Assembly (NCBI GenBank): GCA_032716605.1
Contig: CM064509.1
Location: 50,227,990-50,291,989 of the forward strand
From: Paralithodes platypus
Lineage: Eukaryota > Arthropoda > Malacostraca > Decapoda > Lithodidae
Reading direction: 5' to 3'
DNA length: 64,000 nt
Below the pieces are notes generated by a model. That model ran no database searches. It saw nothing but the letters and a program-made list of their open reading frames with translations, and was not told the DNA's origin. Shown piece after piece: positions 33,441-45,524 of the stretch. Numbering within the stretch: position 1 is the first letter of the stretch; every line of letters starts with the position of its first letter. Both the position numbers and the translations under genes were made by a program.

Positions 33441-34444
33441 CCAATGTTCCTGTATTCTTATTTAATTTGCATTGTGTTCCTGATTATGGTATGCCTCTCT
33501 AAAATGCTCAGTCAAGTTTTAAGACTAAATATTGTAAATTCTTTGAGGTGGCATACGATAATGCTTTAAAAATATGTCTGGTATTGCTTGTTTTAAAAGA
33601 AGCCACATCACCGCAAACAATTGTAATCAGCTACAATTAAAATATCATACTACACTGACTCAAGCAAGGTGTCTATAAATATTAATGACACCGCATAACC
33701 CACTCCTCAGGTATAACATGTCTCACTCAAAAGTGGATTTCATATTAACAATATCGTTGCCTTATTAAAATTTCACTATAACAGAAGCTCCGTTCACACA
33801 CTCAAGAGTTTGAGAATGATTTGTTTCCGATTAGACATTCGGTTAAATTAGGTAAACATACACCGCATCATTTGTACATAAGTCTGGGACAGTCGTAGGT
33901 AGTCTGCAACACTTTGGTCGGCGAGCCATATTTTCAAGCATGTTGTTGAATATTTTTTTGCATTCGTACGGCGTTATGTTACGCTCTCTATCAATTGGCA
34001 ACATTCTGCTGTATTGGGATGTATTCTGTATTAATGCATTGAGGATTAATTTAGCTGCTTCATGGGTAAACGTCCTTCCTAAGCTGCAGAACTCGTCTAA
34101 TAGTTGCCAAAATATAATGAGAAGGATGTAACCCGTACTGAATAGGTTAATCAATGCCATATGGCGATTCCATACGGTGGAGTTATAAATATATTTGAAA
34201 GATATGCTTTATTGGTATGATTAAAGGCTAAATAACTATCCTATTTTCCAGAACAGTGCTGACACAATGGGAAAGCTCGCAACTAACAACGAACGTAGCT
34301 AAACCAAAACAAGTACACAAAATATATGAGAAGCAAGTATCTACCTTTGTAGTTCTAAGAGTTATGCCAAACTGAATTGAATCATCTAGCGGTATCGCAA
34401 ATACATTATACAATATTTAAAGTTAATATAAGTAAAATGGCTAT
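33441..34444. other. No gene recognised
   Basis: AT-rich sequence. A minus-strand frame of 105 codons at 33843-34160 (with LLDEFCSLGRTFTHEAAKL) is not recognised; it could be a fragment of a mobile-element protein. Confidence 0.4.
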
Positions 34445-34727
34445 ATATAGGTCTTCCCAAGCTTCCTGGTATCTAACCAAAAATCTTTCCAACAAGTTTT
34501 CTTCCTCGTCTTTCCCTCCCCTTTTCCACTCTGACGGCACCACCGTCACTTCTTCCTCTGACAAAGCTGAACTCGTCACCCAAACTTTACCTAGAAACTC
34601 CACCTTGGATGATTCCGGTTCTATTTCTCCCTCTCCACAGCCGTCTCCCCTACTTATGCCTAATATCCTAATCTCCTCTAAAGATGTACTTTCTACCCTC
34701 TCTGGGCTTAATACCAAGAAGGCGTAT
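34445..34727 (+). pseudogene. APE-type LINE, 5' segment upstream of the DNA-transposon insertion
   Basis: Frame 34437-34730 reads YRSSQASWYLTKNLSNKF, SSSDKAELVTQTL, and SSKDVLSTLSGLNTKKAY, the region before the reverse transcriptase. The sequence continues in the same frame (GPDGVPPVVL) at 38217 once the inserted transposon and one TAT are removed. Confidence 0.85.
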
Positions 34728-37700
34728 TAGTCAAGGAAATGGGTGCAAGAATTGCTCACAAGGTGATACAAGCATGAAACTTCCCGGAAATGTTCACAAG
34801 GACCTACTTTACAATTTCAGAGCAGGAGCCACCGAGATTTCTGTATTGCATAGCAACGGTTGCGGGAGAGCCGAGCCAAGGGTAACGGGGCTTAAGAATT
34901 ACCCGGAAGGTGTACAGATCGCACGGGACTTAAATGGCACTGGATGAACGATCGGGCTAGGTGTAGGGAAACTGAACCTAGTTGTATCCCATAAAGGAAT
35001 GTGTGCAACAGATGTATTTGATAAAGGTGGTAAAAGGATAAACCCTCGGCCTTAATCATATTTTGTTTCCAGTTTCAGCAAGTTTGATATATTTGATCTG
35101 CGCACAGTGATAGTCAAGACGTACTGAATATTCACAGAAATGGCCAGTGCCTCATCTTCATCTGTTCAAGCAACTGATTGGACTATCTGTGTTTTTTGTC
35201 AACTGGACACCAAAGAGTCTCTCATATCACCAACTGACAGAGGCTATGAAACCATAGTAGACAACATCACACAGTTTAGTAACCTTGACTCAATGCCAAT
35301 CAAAATCAATCTGGCACGACTTGACCATGGGAATGGTATTCAATTAACATTGAAAGAACAGAATGCAAAGTGGCGCAAATCTTGTTATCAGAAGTTTTCA
35401 CATACCAAACTGGAATGCGCAAAACGAAAGCACAAGTCTGAGGAAGATGGGACTGCTTCAAAACGAATTTTCACACGTAGCACTAGCAGTGGTGGTGATA
35501 CTGCCTCAAGTGGAACAGTTGGCAGCAATTGTCCCAAATGCTTCTTTTGTTCCCAGCAGCAAACAAAGGAGAACCTCCGCGAAGTCTGTACATTTCAACT
35601 AGATTTTCGTGTGAGGAAATGCGCACATGATCTACAAGATGAAAATCTTCTTGCAAAATTAAGTGCAGGAGACCTTATTGCCCAGGAGGCAAAGTATCAT
35701 GCAAACTGCCTTACAAACCTGTACAATAGAGCACGTGCAAAGGTATCACAGGATCAGGATGCCTCAGATGACCAGACATGTAAAGGAATTGCTTTGGCTC
35801 AGCTGATTTCCTACATTGAGGAGAAGAGGCAAGATGAGGATGTGAAGGTGTTCAGACTTGCAGATCTTGTGAAGCTCTACACTGACAGGCTAAATCAACT
35901 TGGAGTGGATGTTACTGCACGAGTAAACAGTTAGCATCTGAAAGACCGCATTCTCATGCATCTCCCAAGGATGAAAGCTTACAAAGAAGGACGAGATGTG
36001 TTCATGGCTTGTGAAGAAGATGTTGGCTCTATTCTCCGAGAAGGATACCAGACTGATCGAGACGAGCAGAGTGTCATGATGACCCAAATTGCTGAAATGA
36101 TCCGACAGGACATCTTCGCACACAAAATAACATTCTCTGGATCGTTTGGCCAAAACAGCCAAGTGGAGTCTGTTCCACGGTCCCTTTTGTCACTGGTCAG
36201 CATGCTTATCAATGGTTCAAACATCACAGATCAAACATCCAACACAACTATCAGCCAACCAATACTATCCATTGATCAGCTGTTGGTGTACAACAGCATC
36301 AAGAGACGCAGGGATTCTGTGAGAAATCCACAAGTATATCACAGCAAAGATCGTGAAACGCCACTACCCGTCTATGTAGGTCTTAAGGCTCATGCACTAA
36401 CCAGAGATAGAAAGTTGATTGAGAGTCTATATACTCTTGGTATGTCGGCATCATACAACCGCACAATGGACTTGATCACATCATTGGGTAATAACGTCTG
36501 TGACTATTACCATCAGATTGGCACAGTCTGTCCTCCTCAACTTCGCAAAGGGCATTTCATCACCAGTGCTGCAGACAACATCGACCACAACCCTAGCTCT
36601 GCGACATCTACAAGTTCATTCCATGGCACCAGCTTGTCCTTGTTCCAGAATCTCACTCCGCGAGATGTCTGTGAAGATGAAGACAATGGCCAAGGATTCA
36701 CTAATTCAATAACTCAAGAGAGGGGGTTGAGGAAAATGAGCGACTTGCCCCTTTCGTACACTGAACTGAAACCAACACGGTTGCCAAAAAATTACGTCTT
36801 TGTCCCACCCATCCCTGCAGACCTGGCTTCTTCCAACACCCCTTTGACCAAAGGACATGGACAAGGAATATGACTGGCTGAGTCATGTTGAGAAACATCA
36901 TGCAGATGACATATCAGCAGAGGCGACTTTGTCTTGGGCAGCATACCATGCCAGCAGAGTGCCAGACCCAGACATTCTGCCATCTGTGAATGCCATGATG
37001 CCTCTCTTTGTTGAGGAAGCCAGCTCACCATCTATGCTTCGGCATTGCATGGAAGTGGTGAAGTCAGCAGTTCATCACCTCAAGGATCATGGTGCATGTC
37101 AGTGATGCTGTTATGCAGGGCTTCCACAAGATCCTTGTTCGAACTGTGGACACTGACGTGGTAGTATTGGCAGTGGCAGTCGTACAGCAGCTGGCTCAGA
37201 GACAGCAGATAGAACTCTGGATTGCCTTTGGTTTTGGAAAGGACTTTAGGTACATCCCAGCTCATGAAATATGTGCTTCACTTGGCACAGAAAGATCCTT
37301 GGCACTGCCTGTGTTCCATGCTTATACAGGTTGTGATACCGTGTCCCATCTGGTCCAGGTGGGAAAGAAGACTGCATGGAAAGTGTGGGAGGCACATGAT
37401 GAATTTACTGCGACATTCTATGAGCTGCACAATGCACCTGAACAAATTGGTGAAGCGACTGAGGCTTCTCTGGAGTACTTCACCATTCGACTCTATGACA
37501 GGACAGCAACTTCTCGTTCCATCAATGAAGTCAGAAAGAATCTGTTCATCCACAAAGGATGTCAGATATCATGTCTACCTCCAACCAAGGCTGCTCTACA
37601 GCAACACATGAAGAGGGCAGTACTACAAGGTGGGCACCACTGGGGCTGCACCACGGTGCCAGAACGACAGTTGCCCTCTCCAAGTGAGTGGGGATGGACT

Positions 37701-38213
37701 TGCCCAGAAAAGTGGAGGCCTCTGTGGTCTAACTTGCCCGAAGCCAGTGCAACCTGCCCAGAACTACTGAAGTGTTCTTGCCGAGGAGGATGCACAGACT
37801 GCAAATGTGTTGATGCGCATCTAAAATGCACAGCCTACTGCAAATGCAAAAGTGACTGTGACAACAGTGTCTGAAGCTTTAGGAGTGGCATGTTTATAGC
37901 CTGACTTGCCCTAAATTGGATTTTATGCCACATAATTCTTGTATATGATCTCCAAATGCAATGCTACATGTTTTTTAGAACAAGGAGTTGAGAAAAAACC
38001 ATAGCACCTCACAGTTTTCCAGAAACTGCATTGTTGCTGCCGGTTGCTAAGGAAAATGATTTGCCTAGCAACCGTTGCTATGTAACACTGAAATCTCGGT
38101 GGCTCCTGCCCTGAAATTGTAAAATAGGTCTTTGTGAACTATTGTGGAAAGTTTTATGCTTGTATCACCTTGTGAGCAATTCTTGTCCTATTTAGTACCG
38201 ATTGCCCTCACTA
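34728..38213 (+). mobile_element. DNA transposon with long inverted repeats and 3-bp TAT duplication (Academ-like hypothesis)
   Basis: TAT at 34725-34727 and 38214-38216 flanks ends TAGTCAAGG and CCCTCACTA. The inner inverted repeats of about 140 bp are highly similar: CAAGAATTGCTCACAAGGTG, GATACAAGCAT, GGAGCCACCGAGATTTC and GCATAGCAACGGTTGC on the left recur inverted on the right. The right arm also has a TAGCAACCGTTGCTA palindrome. The body codes for a broken protein (35140-37874). A 3-bp duplication plus an XPG-like nuclease signature recalls the Academ superfamily, but the assignment is inference. Confidence 0.85.
35140..37874 (+). pseudogene. Cys-rich transposon protein with XPG/FEN-like nuclease signature (broken copy)
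   Basis: Start ATG at 35140. The N-terminal part has paired metal-binding modules (CVFC, WRKSC, then CFFC, KYHANC). An in-frame TAG at 35932-35934 is followed in the same frame by HLKDRILMHLPRMKAY. The middle part has HFITSAADNIDHNPSS, a motif I know from uncharacterised proteins in many aquatic animal genomes. A frameshift lies near 36850 and a large deletion near 37085. The C-terminal part has RTVDTDVVVLAV and HAYTGCDTVSHLVQVGKKTA, which resemble the XPG-I acidic block and the GCDY..GIG helix-hairpin of FEN-type nucleases. It ends in a CXC-like cysteine cluster (CSCRGGCTDCKC). It lies entirely inside the transposon and is presumably its transposase. This copy is dead. Confidence 0.7.
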
Positions 38214-39774
38214 TATGGGCCAGACGGTGTTCCTCCTGTTGTACTCAAAATCTGTGCTTCCGTGCAGACTCCCTGCCTAGGCAAACTCTTTCGTTTCTGT
38301 CTCTCCTCTAACGTCTTCCCTTCTTGCTGGAAGGTTGCTCTCATTCAACCTGTCCCAAAGAAGGGTGACCGCTCTCAACCCTCCAACTATCGTCTAATTG
38401 CTCTCATTTCTTGTATCTCTAAATGTTTTAAACTATTCTTGCTTCCAAATTTCTTGAGCATTTCTCTTCTCATAATCTACTCTCAGAACACCAGTATGGC
38501 TTCCTTAAAGGTCGCTCTACTGGTGATCTTCTTTCATATCTTACTAACTCTTGGTTATCCTCCTTTCGGGACTTCAGTGAGACCTTTTCTATTGCAATAG
38601 ACATATCGAAGGCCTTCGATAGAGTCTGGGACAAATCTTTAATTTCTAAACTACCCTCCTTCGGTTTCTATCCCTCCATCTGTGCCTTTGTCTCTAATTT
38701 CCTTTCCGGCCGTTCCATAGCTGCGGTTGTGGACGGCCATCGCTCACTTCCTCATCCTATCAACTCCGGTGTTCCTCAGGGCTCTGTCCTATCTCCCATT
38801 CTCTTTCTAATTTTCATAAATGATCTTCCCAACTCTACCTCCAGTCCCATCCATTCATACGCAGATGACTCTACCTTACACTACTCAATTAGTTTTTCAG
38901 AACGCCCCAGCCAACAATCCCTCAAAGACAAATGTAATGAAGCCATGTAACACTTATCTTCTGATCTAACTACTTATTTCCAATTGGGGCAGAGAAAACC
39001 TGGTTGCCTTTAATGCTTCTAAATCCCAATTTCTTCATCTTACTACCTGTTCAGATCTCCCAGAGGACTATCCATTACACTTCAACAATACAAAAATCAA
39101 TCCTTCATCTTCTCTCAATATTCTCGATGTCTCTTTTTCTTCTGCTCTCAGTTGGAAGGACCATATTACCAGTCTTGCTAAGGCAGCCTCCCAGAAGCTG
39201 GGTGTGCTCAACCGCCTTAAGGGGTTCTTTACCCCTGCACAGCTTCTTGTTCTGTACATGGGCACAGTGCGTCCTTGTATTGAGTATTGTTCACATGCGT
39301 AGGGAGGATCCTCTCACACCGAACTCCTTAACAAAGTAGAGAGGAAAGCCTTTCGTATCATTAACTCCCGCCCACTCACCAACTTTCTGCAATCTCTCAC
39401 TATTCTATCGCTACTATAATAATCAATGTTCCTCAGAGCTTTCTCAGTGTATACCACCTCCTCTATGTAGGGTACGTAGTGCCCGTCGTGCAAAACAATC
39501 CCACCCCTAATCTGTGCAACTCTCTAACCCAAGAGTGAAACGTTATTCTCAGACTTTCTTCTATTCAACAGCTGACCTCTGGAACTCTCTCCCAGAATCA
39601 GTCTTTCCATCTTCCTATGACTTAAATTGCTTTAAACTCTGTGTGTCCAGGCATTTTGGCTCGAACGTCCCTTGATTTTGGCCCTGTCACTCTTTCAACG
39701 CTGGGAGAGGCGCTCGATACAGGCAGTTCTGCCTTTTGTCTCCCTCACTCACATAGAAAAAACAAAAAAGTTCA
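38214..39774 (+). pseudogene. APE-type LINE, reverse transcriptase and 3' part
   Basis: GPDGVPPVVLKICASV, VPKKGDRSQPSNYRLIAL, AIDISKAFDRVWDKSLISK (catalytic D), SGVPQGSVLSPILFLIFIND and HSYADDSTLHYS (catalytic YADD, about 38856-38873) appear in order but across frameshifts near 38500-38580 and stops at 38948 and 39339. An A-rich tail with AAAAAACAAAAAAG lies near 39760. It resumes the LINE interrupted at 34727. It belongs to the same family as the minus-strand copy at 14149-16025. Confidence 0.85.
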
Positions 39775-39900
39775 TCTATTTATTGAGTATTGTTTGCATA
39801 TGCAGGGAGGATTATCAGATCTAACACAGTACTTCTTGACAAACTAGAAAAGTAAGTCTTTCGTCTCATTAACTCACGTCCACTCACCGATCCTCTGCAC

Positions 39901-39937
39901 TCGTTTTATCTCTCTTTTGAAAAGAGAGATAAAACGA
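39901..39937. repeat. Perfect palindrome, 18-bp arms, 1-bp centre
   Basis: TCGTTTTATCTCTCTTTT, one G, then its exact complement. Paralogous LINE copies lack the inverted half. Confidence 0.95.
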
Positions 39938-39942
39938 TTGCA

Positions 39943-39995
39943 GAGAGAGATGCAACACTACGGAAAAGTCTTTTCCGTAGTGTTGCATCTCTCTC
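39943..39995. repeat. Perfect palindrome, 26-bp arms, 1-bp centre
   Basis: One arm contains GATGCAACACTACGGAAAAG, and the exact complement follows after a single T. It begins five bases after the previous palindrome. The LINE copy near 14530-14570 has only one GTTGCATCTCTCTC arm. Confidence 0.95.
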
Positions 39996-40082
39996 GCTAT
40001 TACAATAATCAGTGTTCCTCAGAGCTCTCTCAGTATATACCAACCCCTCTATGTAGAGCCTGTAGCACCCATCTTGCAGCAC

Positions 40083-40160
40083 AATAATAATAATAATAAT
40101 AATAATATTTATTATTATTATTATTATTATTAGGGGTTCGTCCCCTACGGGGAACCCCAA
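40083..40160. repeat. (AAT)n(ATT)n hairpin and GGGGTTC stem
   Basis: (AATAAT)n runs straight into (ATTATT)n, a self-complementary block, followed by GGGGTTCGTCCCCTACGGGG with AACCCC completing a second stem. This marks the start of family I. Confidence 0.8.
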
Positions 40161-40420
40161 TTGTAATCATTAAACCCGGTTTTTCATCCAAATTCTTCTT
40201 ACGCGCCGGTTTCGACGCAATAACTCCAGAACCGCTTTTTGGATCGGGATCAAACTTTCACAAGAGGTGCGTTTTTGTATTGGACAACTTTTGATATGCT
40301 AAACATCCGGCCTGGCGGCCAAACATGTCCGTGGCAGCCGATTTCCCAAAAAACTTGACGCCTAAATACCGTCTCTCCCACTCATAGAAAACGACTGGGC
40401 TTTGGCATACGGACTCCCCC
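40125..40420 (+). repeat. Diverged dispersed repeat, family I, copy 2
   Basis: GACGCAATAACTCCAGAACC and the preceding GGGGTTCG hairpin match the reverse complement of 5340-5640. The remainder to 40737 has no recognised match in the window. Confidence 0.45.
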
Positions 40421-40737
40421 ACTAATGCTCCGCAAATGTTATAGAGAAGGTTTTGCTTTTGCACGTGGGGTTCTTTCCGGCAATCTTGCAAAAACTTCGA
40501 ATTCCACTTAAAATTCCACATCTTGAAAACTACGCCGATGATCAAAGCCATGCTTGCGTAGTTGGGTGAGGCTCGCGATTCCGAACGTTTTGATAACAAA
40601 AGAATATAAATGGGTGGAATAGTTTGGCCGCAGCATTGAAAACTGTGTATTCTTAAATGACTTTAAAACCGCATTCGCTACCCACACAAAGTTTACCGTC
40701 TACAGTATATAGGCTTCCACGCATCCCCCAGTTTTGC
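40421..40737. other. No gene recognised
   Basis: Continuation of family I or unique sequence. The 113-codon minus-strand frame across it (40258-40599) shows no motif I recognise. Confidence 0.4.
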
Positions 40738-41226
40738 TTAACCCTTAATTAGCGGCGAGCAACATAAGTCGAGTTAAAAAAAGCTGGACTATGTGGCGGC
40801 GCTCGACATAACTCGAGTGGCAATTTCAGCACGTAATGTGGCTGAGAGAGAGAGACAAGTGGTGGCAGGAGACTAGCGAGCGTATGACTGCTCCAGACCA
40901 CCGCGGCGAACCTACTGACACAAATCTCAGCTCCCTCTCTCCCTCTCTCACTCGCTACATACTCAATTATGTACTGAAAGTACCGAATTACCTGCTTTTT
41001 GCACTCGCGTTGCACGGTTATTGCAAGAAAACTATCCATCATACAAGGATCGTTATGGTGTCATTCGAAAGCTCTGTTTATGCCCTTTCAGGGATAGGTA
41101 CTTGTTTTACGTTCTGGGTCTTATTTAGGCATGAAAATGATCACGTAAACAGCCCTATTTTGGCTAAAAACACCCCGCTGTGCGGTACACATAAATAAAC
41201 CGCATAGGCCGCTCGTAAGGTGTTAA
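40738..41226 (+). mobile_element. TTAA-flanked MITE, family A, copy 3
   Basis: A 489-bp element bounded by TTAACCCTTAATTAGCGGCG and CGCTCGTAAGGTGTTAA. It is almost identical to the copy at 45040-45524, so the two are recent relatives. Confidence 0.9.
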
Positions 41227-43720
41227 TAACATAATCTCTTTATTATTCAGATCTATTATTTTTTGGGTATTTAACTCTCTCAAAACAGTTCGAGTCCGTA
41301 CGAATTCCAGCAATTATTTAGCCAACCTACCTATACATACCTACCCTACCAAAATTAATAATAATGATAATTCAAATTTATTTTTGGTGAATGACAGAGT
41401 ATTGGCTAAGGTTTTTAACAATTCCTCCCTTTGCCAAATGCTTTGTTTAATAACAATGATATGGACCTTTAAAGTTTTGGCAATTGCCTGTGTGACTTAC
41501 CCTACTCCTACCTCCCTCCTCCCTCATATCTATGATGATGATGATGATGTCTAGCAAATGTATCAACAACCACTCTAGTGAACTTTCGGTATTTAGTTTA
41601 TTCAGCTTAATACTATTTATCCACATAAAATAGAAACCTATCACGATTTTTTTCTAATACAACAATAGACAGTGATATTACCTATTATTTGAACATGATG
41701 TCGAATTTAGCAGTTGCTGTTTACCTTGAACAGTAATGACAGAACCGAAAGCTTCTCTTGCCATGTAGTACTCAAAGAAAGGAGGGTTACTTAAGCCGGC
41801 CCGTACCGAACTGTTACCAAGTCAGAGATAACTTTCACAATGCATTATAACCCTAGACAGACACCAATATACCACTAAATCATACAAATATCACTACAAA
41901 AAAGATAAGAAAATATTATATTAATGTCCTAGGTGTTTGAAATTATGCAAATGAGTAAAATGCATTATGATATAATGATAATGGCATTGATTAGTATCTG
42001 GCAACAGTGTTGCACTATAATTTTCTGAACGTATGCGAACTTCGGAGTATTTATCCCATTAATATACACATCTATCACTATTTAAATTTAATACAACCTT
42101 ACACAGTTCTATTACATATTATTTGAACATAATATAGGATGGTCTTTCCTTTAAACCATTTTCTATATCTATTCACGAAAAATATAGGCCTAGCCTAGGC
42201 AGCACTACCGGTAGGTAAGAATTTAGCAGTTCGAATTTTGATTGAGAGTGGGATTAGGCCTAGGCCTAGCCTAGGGCTTAACATGGGATACTGTTTGGGG
42301 TTTGGGAATAGGCTCAGGCTGCTTTAGGTCTAATTAGGTAAAAAATAGTCAAATCGAGACAATTGCACAGCCAACATAGGCTAGCCTATTTATAGGCTAC
42401 CTTTCATTACTGCAATTAAGCACAAACTTATTTTACAATGGAAAATAATGCATGAGGAGGGCTGGGTAGGCCTATTAGTATTTTGTGAAATAACTTAAAT
42501 TAGGTTAGGCTATAGGCCTAGTATACTTCATTAGGTTATTAGGCCTAGGCCTAGCTTAATTTTATTTCACTGCTCAACATTTTTTTTTTTTTTTTTTTGC
42601 TGTTGAGCTCTGCATAGGGCTATATTCAGGTAGACTTGGGTTTTAGTAAAATTGCATTAGGCTAGGCTACATATTTGTACTTCTAATGGAAAGCACAGGC
42701 CTACACAATAGTACACATGTTAAAGAATGTAGCCTAGCCTACCACAATTTAGCCTAGACTGAAAGAACAAACAAAAATAGGCTAGGCTAATTGCAGCTAA
42801 ATAATTTAGCCTAGCCTCCACAATTTAGCCTAGACTGAAAAAAAAAAAAAAATAGGCTAATTGCAGTTTTGGTAAGAGTTGTACTTGTGGGCATACCAAA
42901 AGCTTTGTTTATATAGCCTAGTCGCACGCTCACAGTTAGGCCTACATTCGCTTCTAATTTAACTGCTGGGGTAAACTTGGTAAAGCCACCCTCAATCCAC
43001 CGGCCGGTAACAAAACAATTTACCCAACGCCTGGCCGTGAGATACAATAATGGGTTGAAGGGGCTTTATCCCCCTATGACTTATTGTCATCATCATATAT
43101 ATCACCAGCAGGGGCAAATAACCACAGTCAAATTAGACGCGACTGTAACTGCGAGCGTGCGACTACGTAAATAAAGGGGACGATAGACCCGCTAACACAA
43201 CTCTTTAACGCATTTTTTCGTAATGTATTAGATGTTTTTATATTTATGACCTTAACAGTTGAAAGATGACAATTTTATGGTTTATTTTAGGCTATACAAA
43301 AACATTTGCTTTGTAACTTAGATACTCATATTTATGCTTATAATTGCAGTACGAGTGGGTTTTTTCTTTTTATATGTAGGCCTAGGCTAAACAAATGTTA
43401 GTTTTTGTTTTATAGGCTAAACTAGGCTAAATTTATGCTAATAAATATTAATTGGAGGGAGCAAATCTGTCAAGGAATAGCCTAGATGTGGAAATTTACA
43501 GCCAATTTGCTCTAGCCCTTTTTGAGATACAGAGGTTAGAGATCGTTGGATACAATAATATGTTGAGGGAGTCAATCACCCCCATGACATATTGTCATCA
43601 TCATGATTCATATATATTGCCAGCAGGGGGCAAATAGCCTAGGCCTAGCCTAACTACAACAAAAATCGCCGTCAAAATAGACGCGAACTTATATTAACTA
43701 CGGCGATCGACCATTGCCCG
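41227..43720. repeat. AT-rich zone with dense AGGCCTA/TAGGCTA motifs and family D fragments
   Basis: From about 42180 onward, short phrases such as TAGGCCTAGGCCTAGCCTAG recur at irregular spacing without forming a clean tandem array. Family D pieces occur at about 43005-43175 and 43545-43720 (TGTTGAGGG, GACATATTGTCATCATCAT, GCCAGCAGGGGGCAAATA, GACGCGAAC). No gene was recognised. Confidence 0.6.
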
Positions 43721-43724
43721 CACC

Positions 43725-44253
43725 GGCCGTCCCCCGGTTATTGTTGAGGTCCTGAGGAACCGTATGACTTTGACGAGCTCTTCCCTCCGCAGTCTCCGCA
43801 TCCCATGTATCGTCATACGGTACCTCTTCCCCTCCACATCCTACATCTGGTCGTCCTACATATGCCTCCTAAGCCTCGCCTCGTCCCGTCACTGAGCATG
43901 TGGATGGGCGTCCCTTTCTGGCTTCAAAGATGGATTCCTTCCGACAGCTCCTACTGGATTGTCTGGGGTTGGTTGAGAAGGGCACCTCGCTTCAAGACAT
44001 TGCTCTGGCCCTAGTACCGTACCGCGGTTTGTAGGTCTCTGGTTCGCCACCTGATGACCTGCTATTGGGTTGTTGCCTCTACAGTGTTACGGTTCTACGA
44101 ATGACCTAGAGTGAAAGTGACACGGTGGTGAATTTTAACCTTAACTATAAACTAATTTAATTGTGACATAGGATCTCCGCGACTACGGTAGGGCCGGAGT
44201 GGGCGAGTATTCGCCTGAGGTTGCCCTTAACCCCCAAGACAAGACAAGACAAA
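43725..44253 (+). mobile_element. Retroposon-like sequence with (AAGAC)n tail
   Basis: GC-richer than its surroundings, with short open stretches but no recognised protein, ending in CCCCCAAGACAAGACAAGAC. A pentanucleotide tail suggests a LINE- or SINE-type retroposed copy. No second copy is in the window. Confidence 0.4.
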
Positions 44254-45039
44254 ATTCTAGTGCTGGTTTTACTCAGATTTTGTGAGTTTTAATTTAGCCT
44301 AGCCTAGGCCTAAGAGTTCAGAAGATTTGCAAAATGGACCCCATACTAGCGTTCCCATAGCCTAATAGGCCTAGTGATTCTTTATTGGCAGAAAACCCAC
44401 AGATTTTCATATAGCCTAGGCCTAGGCTAGCCTAAGTTCTGGAATGCATGTTGGAATAGCCTTCCTATAAACTGTAGGCTAGGCTACTTCCTTTTAATTT
44501 AAGTTTGATTCTTTGGAAAAATATATTAGGCCTAGACCAGGCAGGAAAATAAAATTTAAAATGACGTGTAAAAAGTCGCCCATAAACGGCGGGCCGCTAT
44601 GTTATTGTAATTTGGGAGCTTATTTCGTCTGTTGATTGACTTTGTCCTTAATTGGGGATCCTATGAATTAGCACAGATGATGATGACTTACCGTACATCA
44701 TAATACGTGACGGGCCGACGTGGGGGGGCAGAGCCGCAGAGACCCCCTCAACATATTTTGTGTCCCACAGTAACTTTTAATGGGATGGATGTAGTTACCG
44801 GGTGTACGGTCGTCATGTTTACATAGGGCGATCGCCGCGGTTAACTTCGCGTCTATTTTGACGGCGATTTTTTTCGGCATATTTCATTATATTCACTTCC
44901 TTTTATATTTAGGCTATAATCTAGCTTTGGCACGACAATAACCCTAACCTAGTCTTTCTTAAAGTTTCTTCTAATCTTCCAGTAGCCTATAGCCTAATTT
45001 AGATCATTTTTAAAGGCACACAATTAAATTGTTGGTATT
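44254..45039. repeat. AGGCCTA-rich sequence and a family D fragment
   Basis: AGGCCTA motifs at about 44295-44540. A reverse-orientation family D fragment lies at about 44690-44890 (CCCCCTCAACATATT, GCGGTTAACTTCGCGTCTAT), including the empty TTAAC site used for comparison with 46494. Confidence 0.55.
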
Positions 45040-45524
45040 TTAACCCTTATTTAGCGGCGAGCAACATAAGTCGAGTTAAATAAAGCTGGACTATGTGGCG
45101 GCGCTCGACATAACTCGAGTGGCAATTTCAGCACGTAATGTGGCTGAGAGAGAGACAAGTGGTGGCAGGAGACTAGTGAGCGTATGACTGCTCCAGACCA
45201 CCGCGGCGAACCTACTGACACAAATCTCAGCTCCCTCCTCCCTCTCTCACTCGCTACATACTCAATTTGTACTGAAAGTACCGAATTACCTGCTTTTTGC
45301 ACTCGCGTTGCACGGTTATTGCAAGAAAACTATCCATCATACAAGGATCGTTATGGTGTCATTCGAAAGCTCTGTTTATGCCCTTTCAGGGATAGGTACT
45401 TGTTTTACGTTCTGGGTCTTATTTAGGCATGAAAATGATCACGTAAACAGCCCTATTTTGGCTAAAAACACCCCGCTGTGCGGTACACATAAATAAACCG
45501 CATAGGCCGCTCGTAAGGTGTTAA
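45040..45524 (+). mobile_element. TTAA-flanked MITE, family A, copy 4
   Basis: A 485-bp element with the ends TTAACCCTTATTTAGCGGCG and CGCTCGTAAGGTGTTAA, nearly identical to 40738-41226. It differs mainly by small deletions in AGAG and CTCC runs. Confidence 0.9.

Larger units (their letters stand above)
39775..40082 (+). mobile_element. Second, short 3' fragment of the same LINE family
   Basis: Repeats the segment already present at about 39260-39490 (IEYCLHMQGG, then TCAGAGCTCTCTCAGTATATACC) directly after the A-rich tail of the first copy. It holds the two perfect palindromes at 39901-39995. Confidence 0.7.

Noticed and set aside
37562..37831. Minus-strand Cys/His-rich frame
   Set aside because: Antisense shadow of the Cys-rich C-terminus of the transposon protein.
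34860..38100. RFX-like X-box sites in GCAACGGTTGC of the transposon ends
   Set aside because: The palindrome is part of the inverted ends and is better explained as a transposase site; the X-box match is partial.
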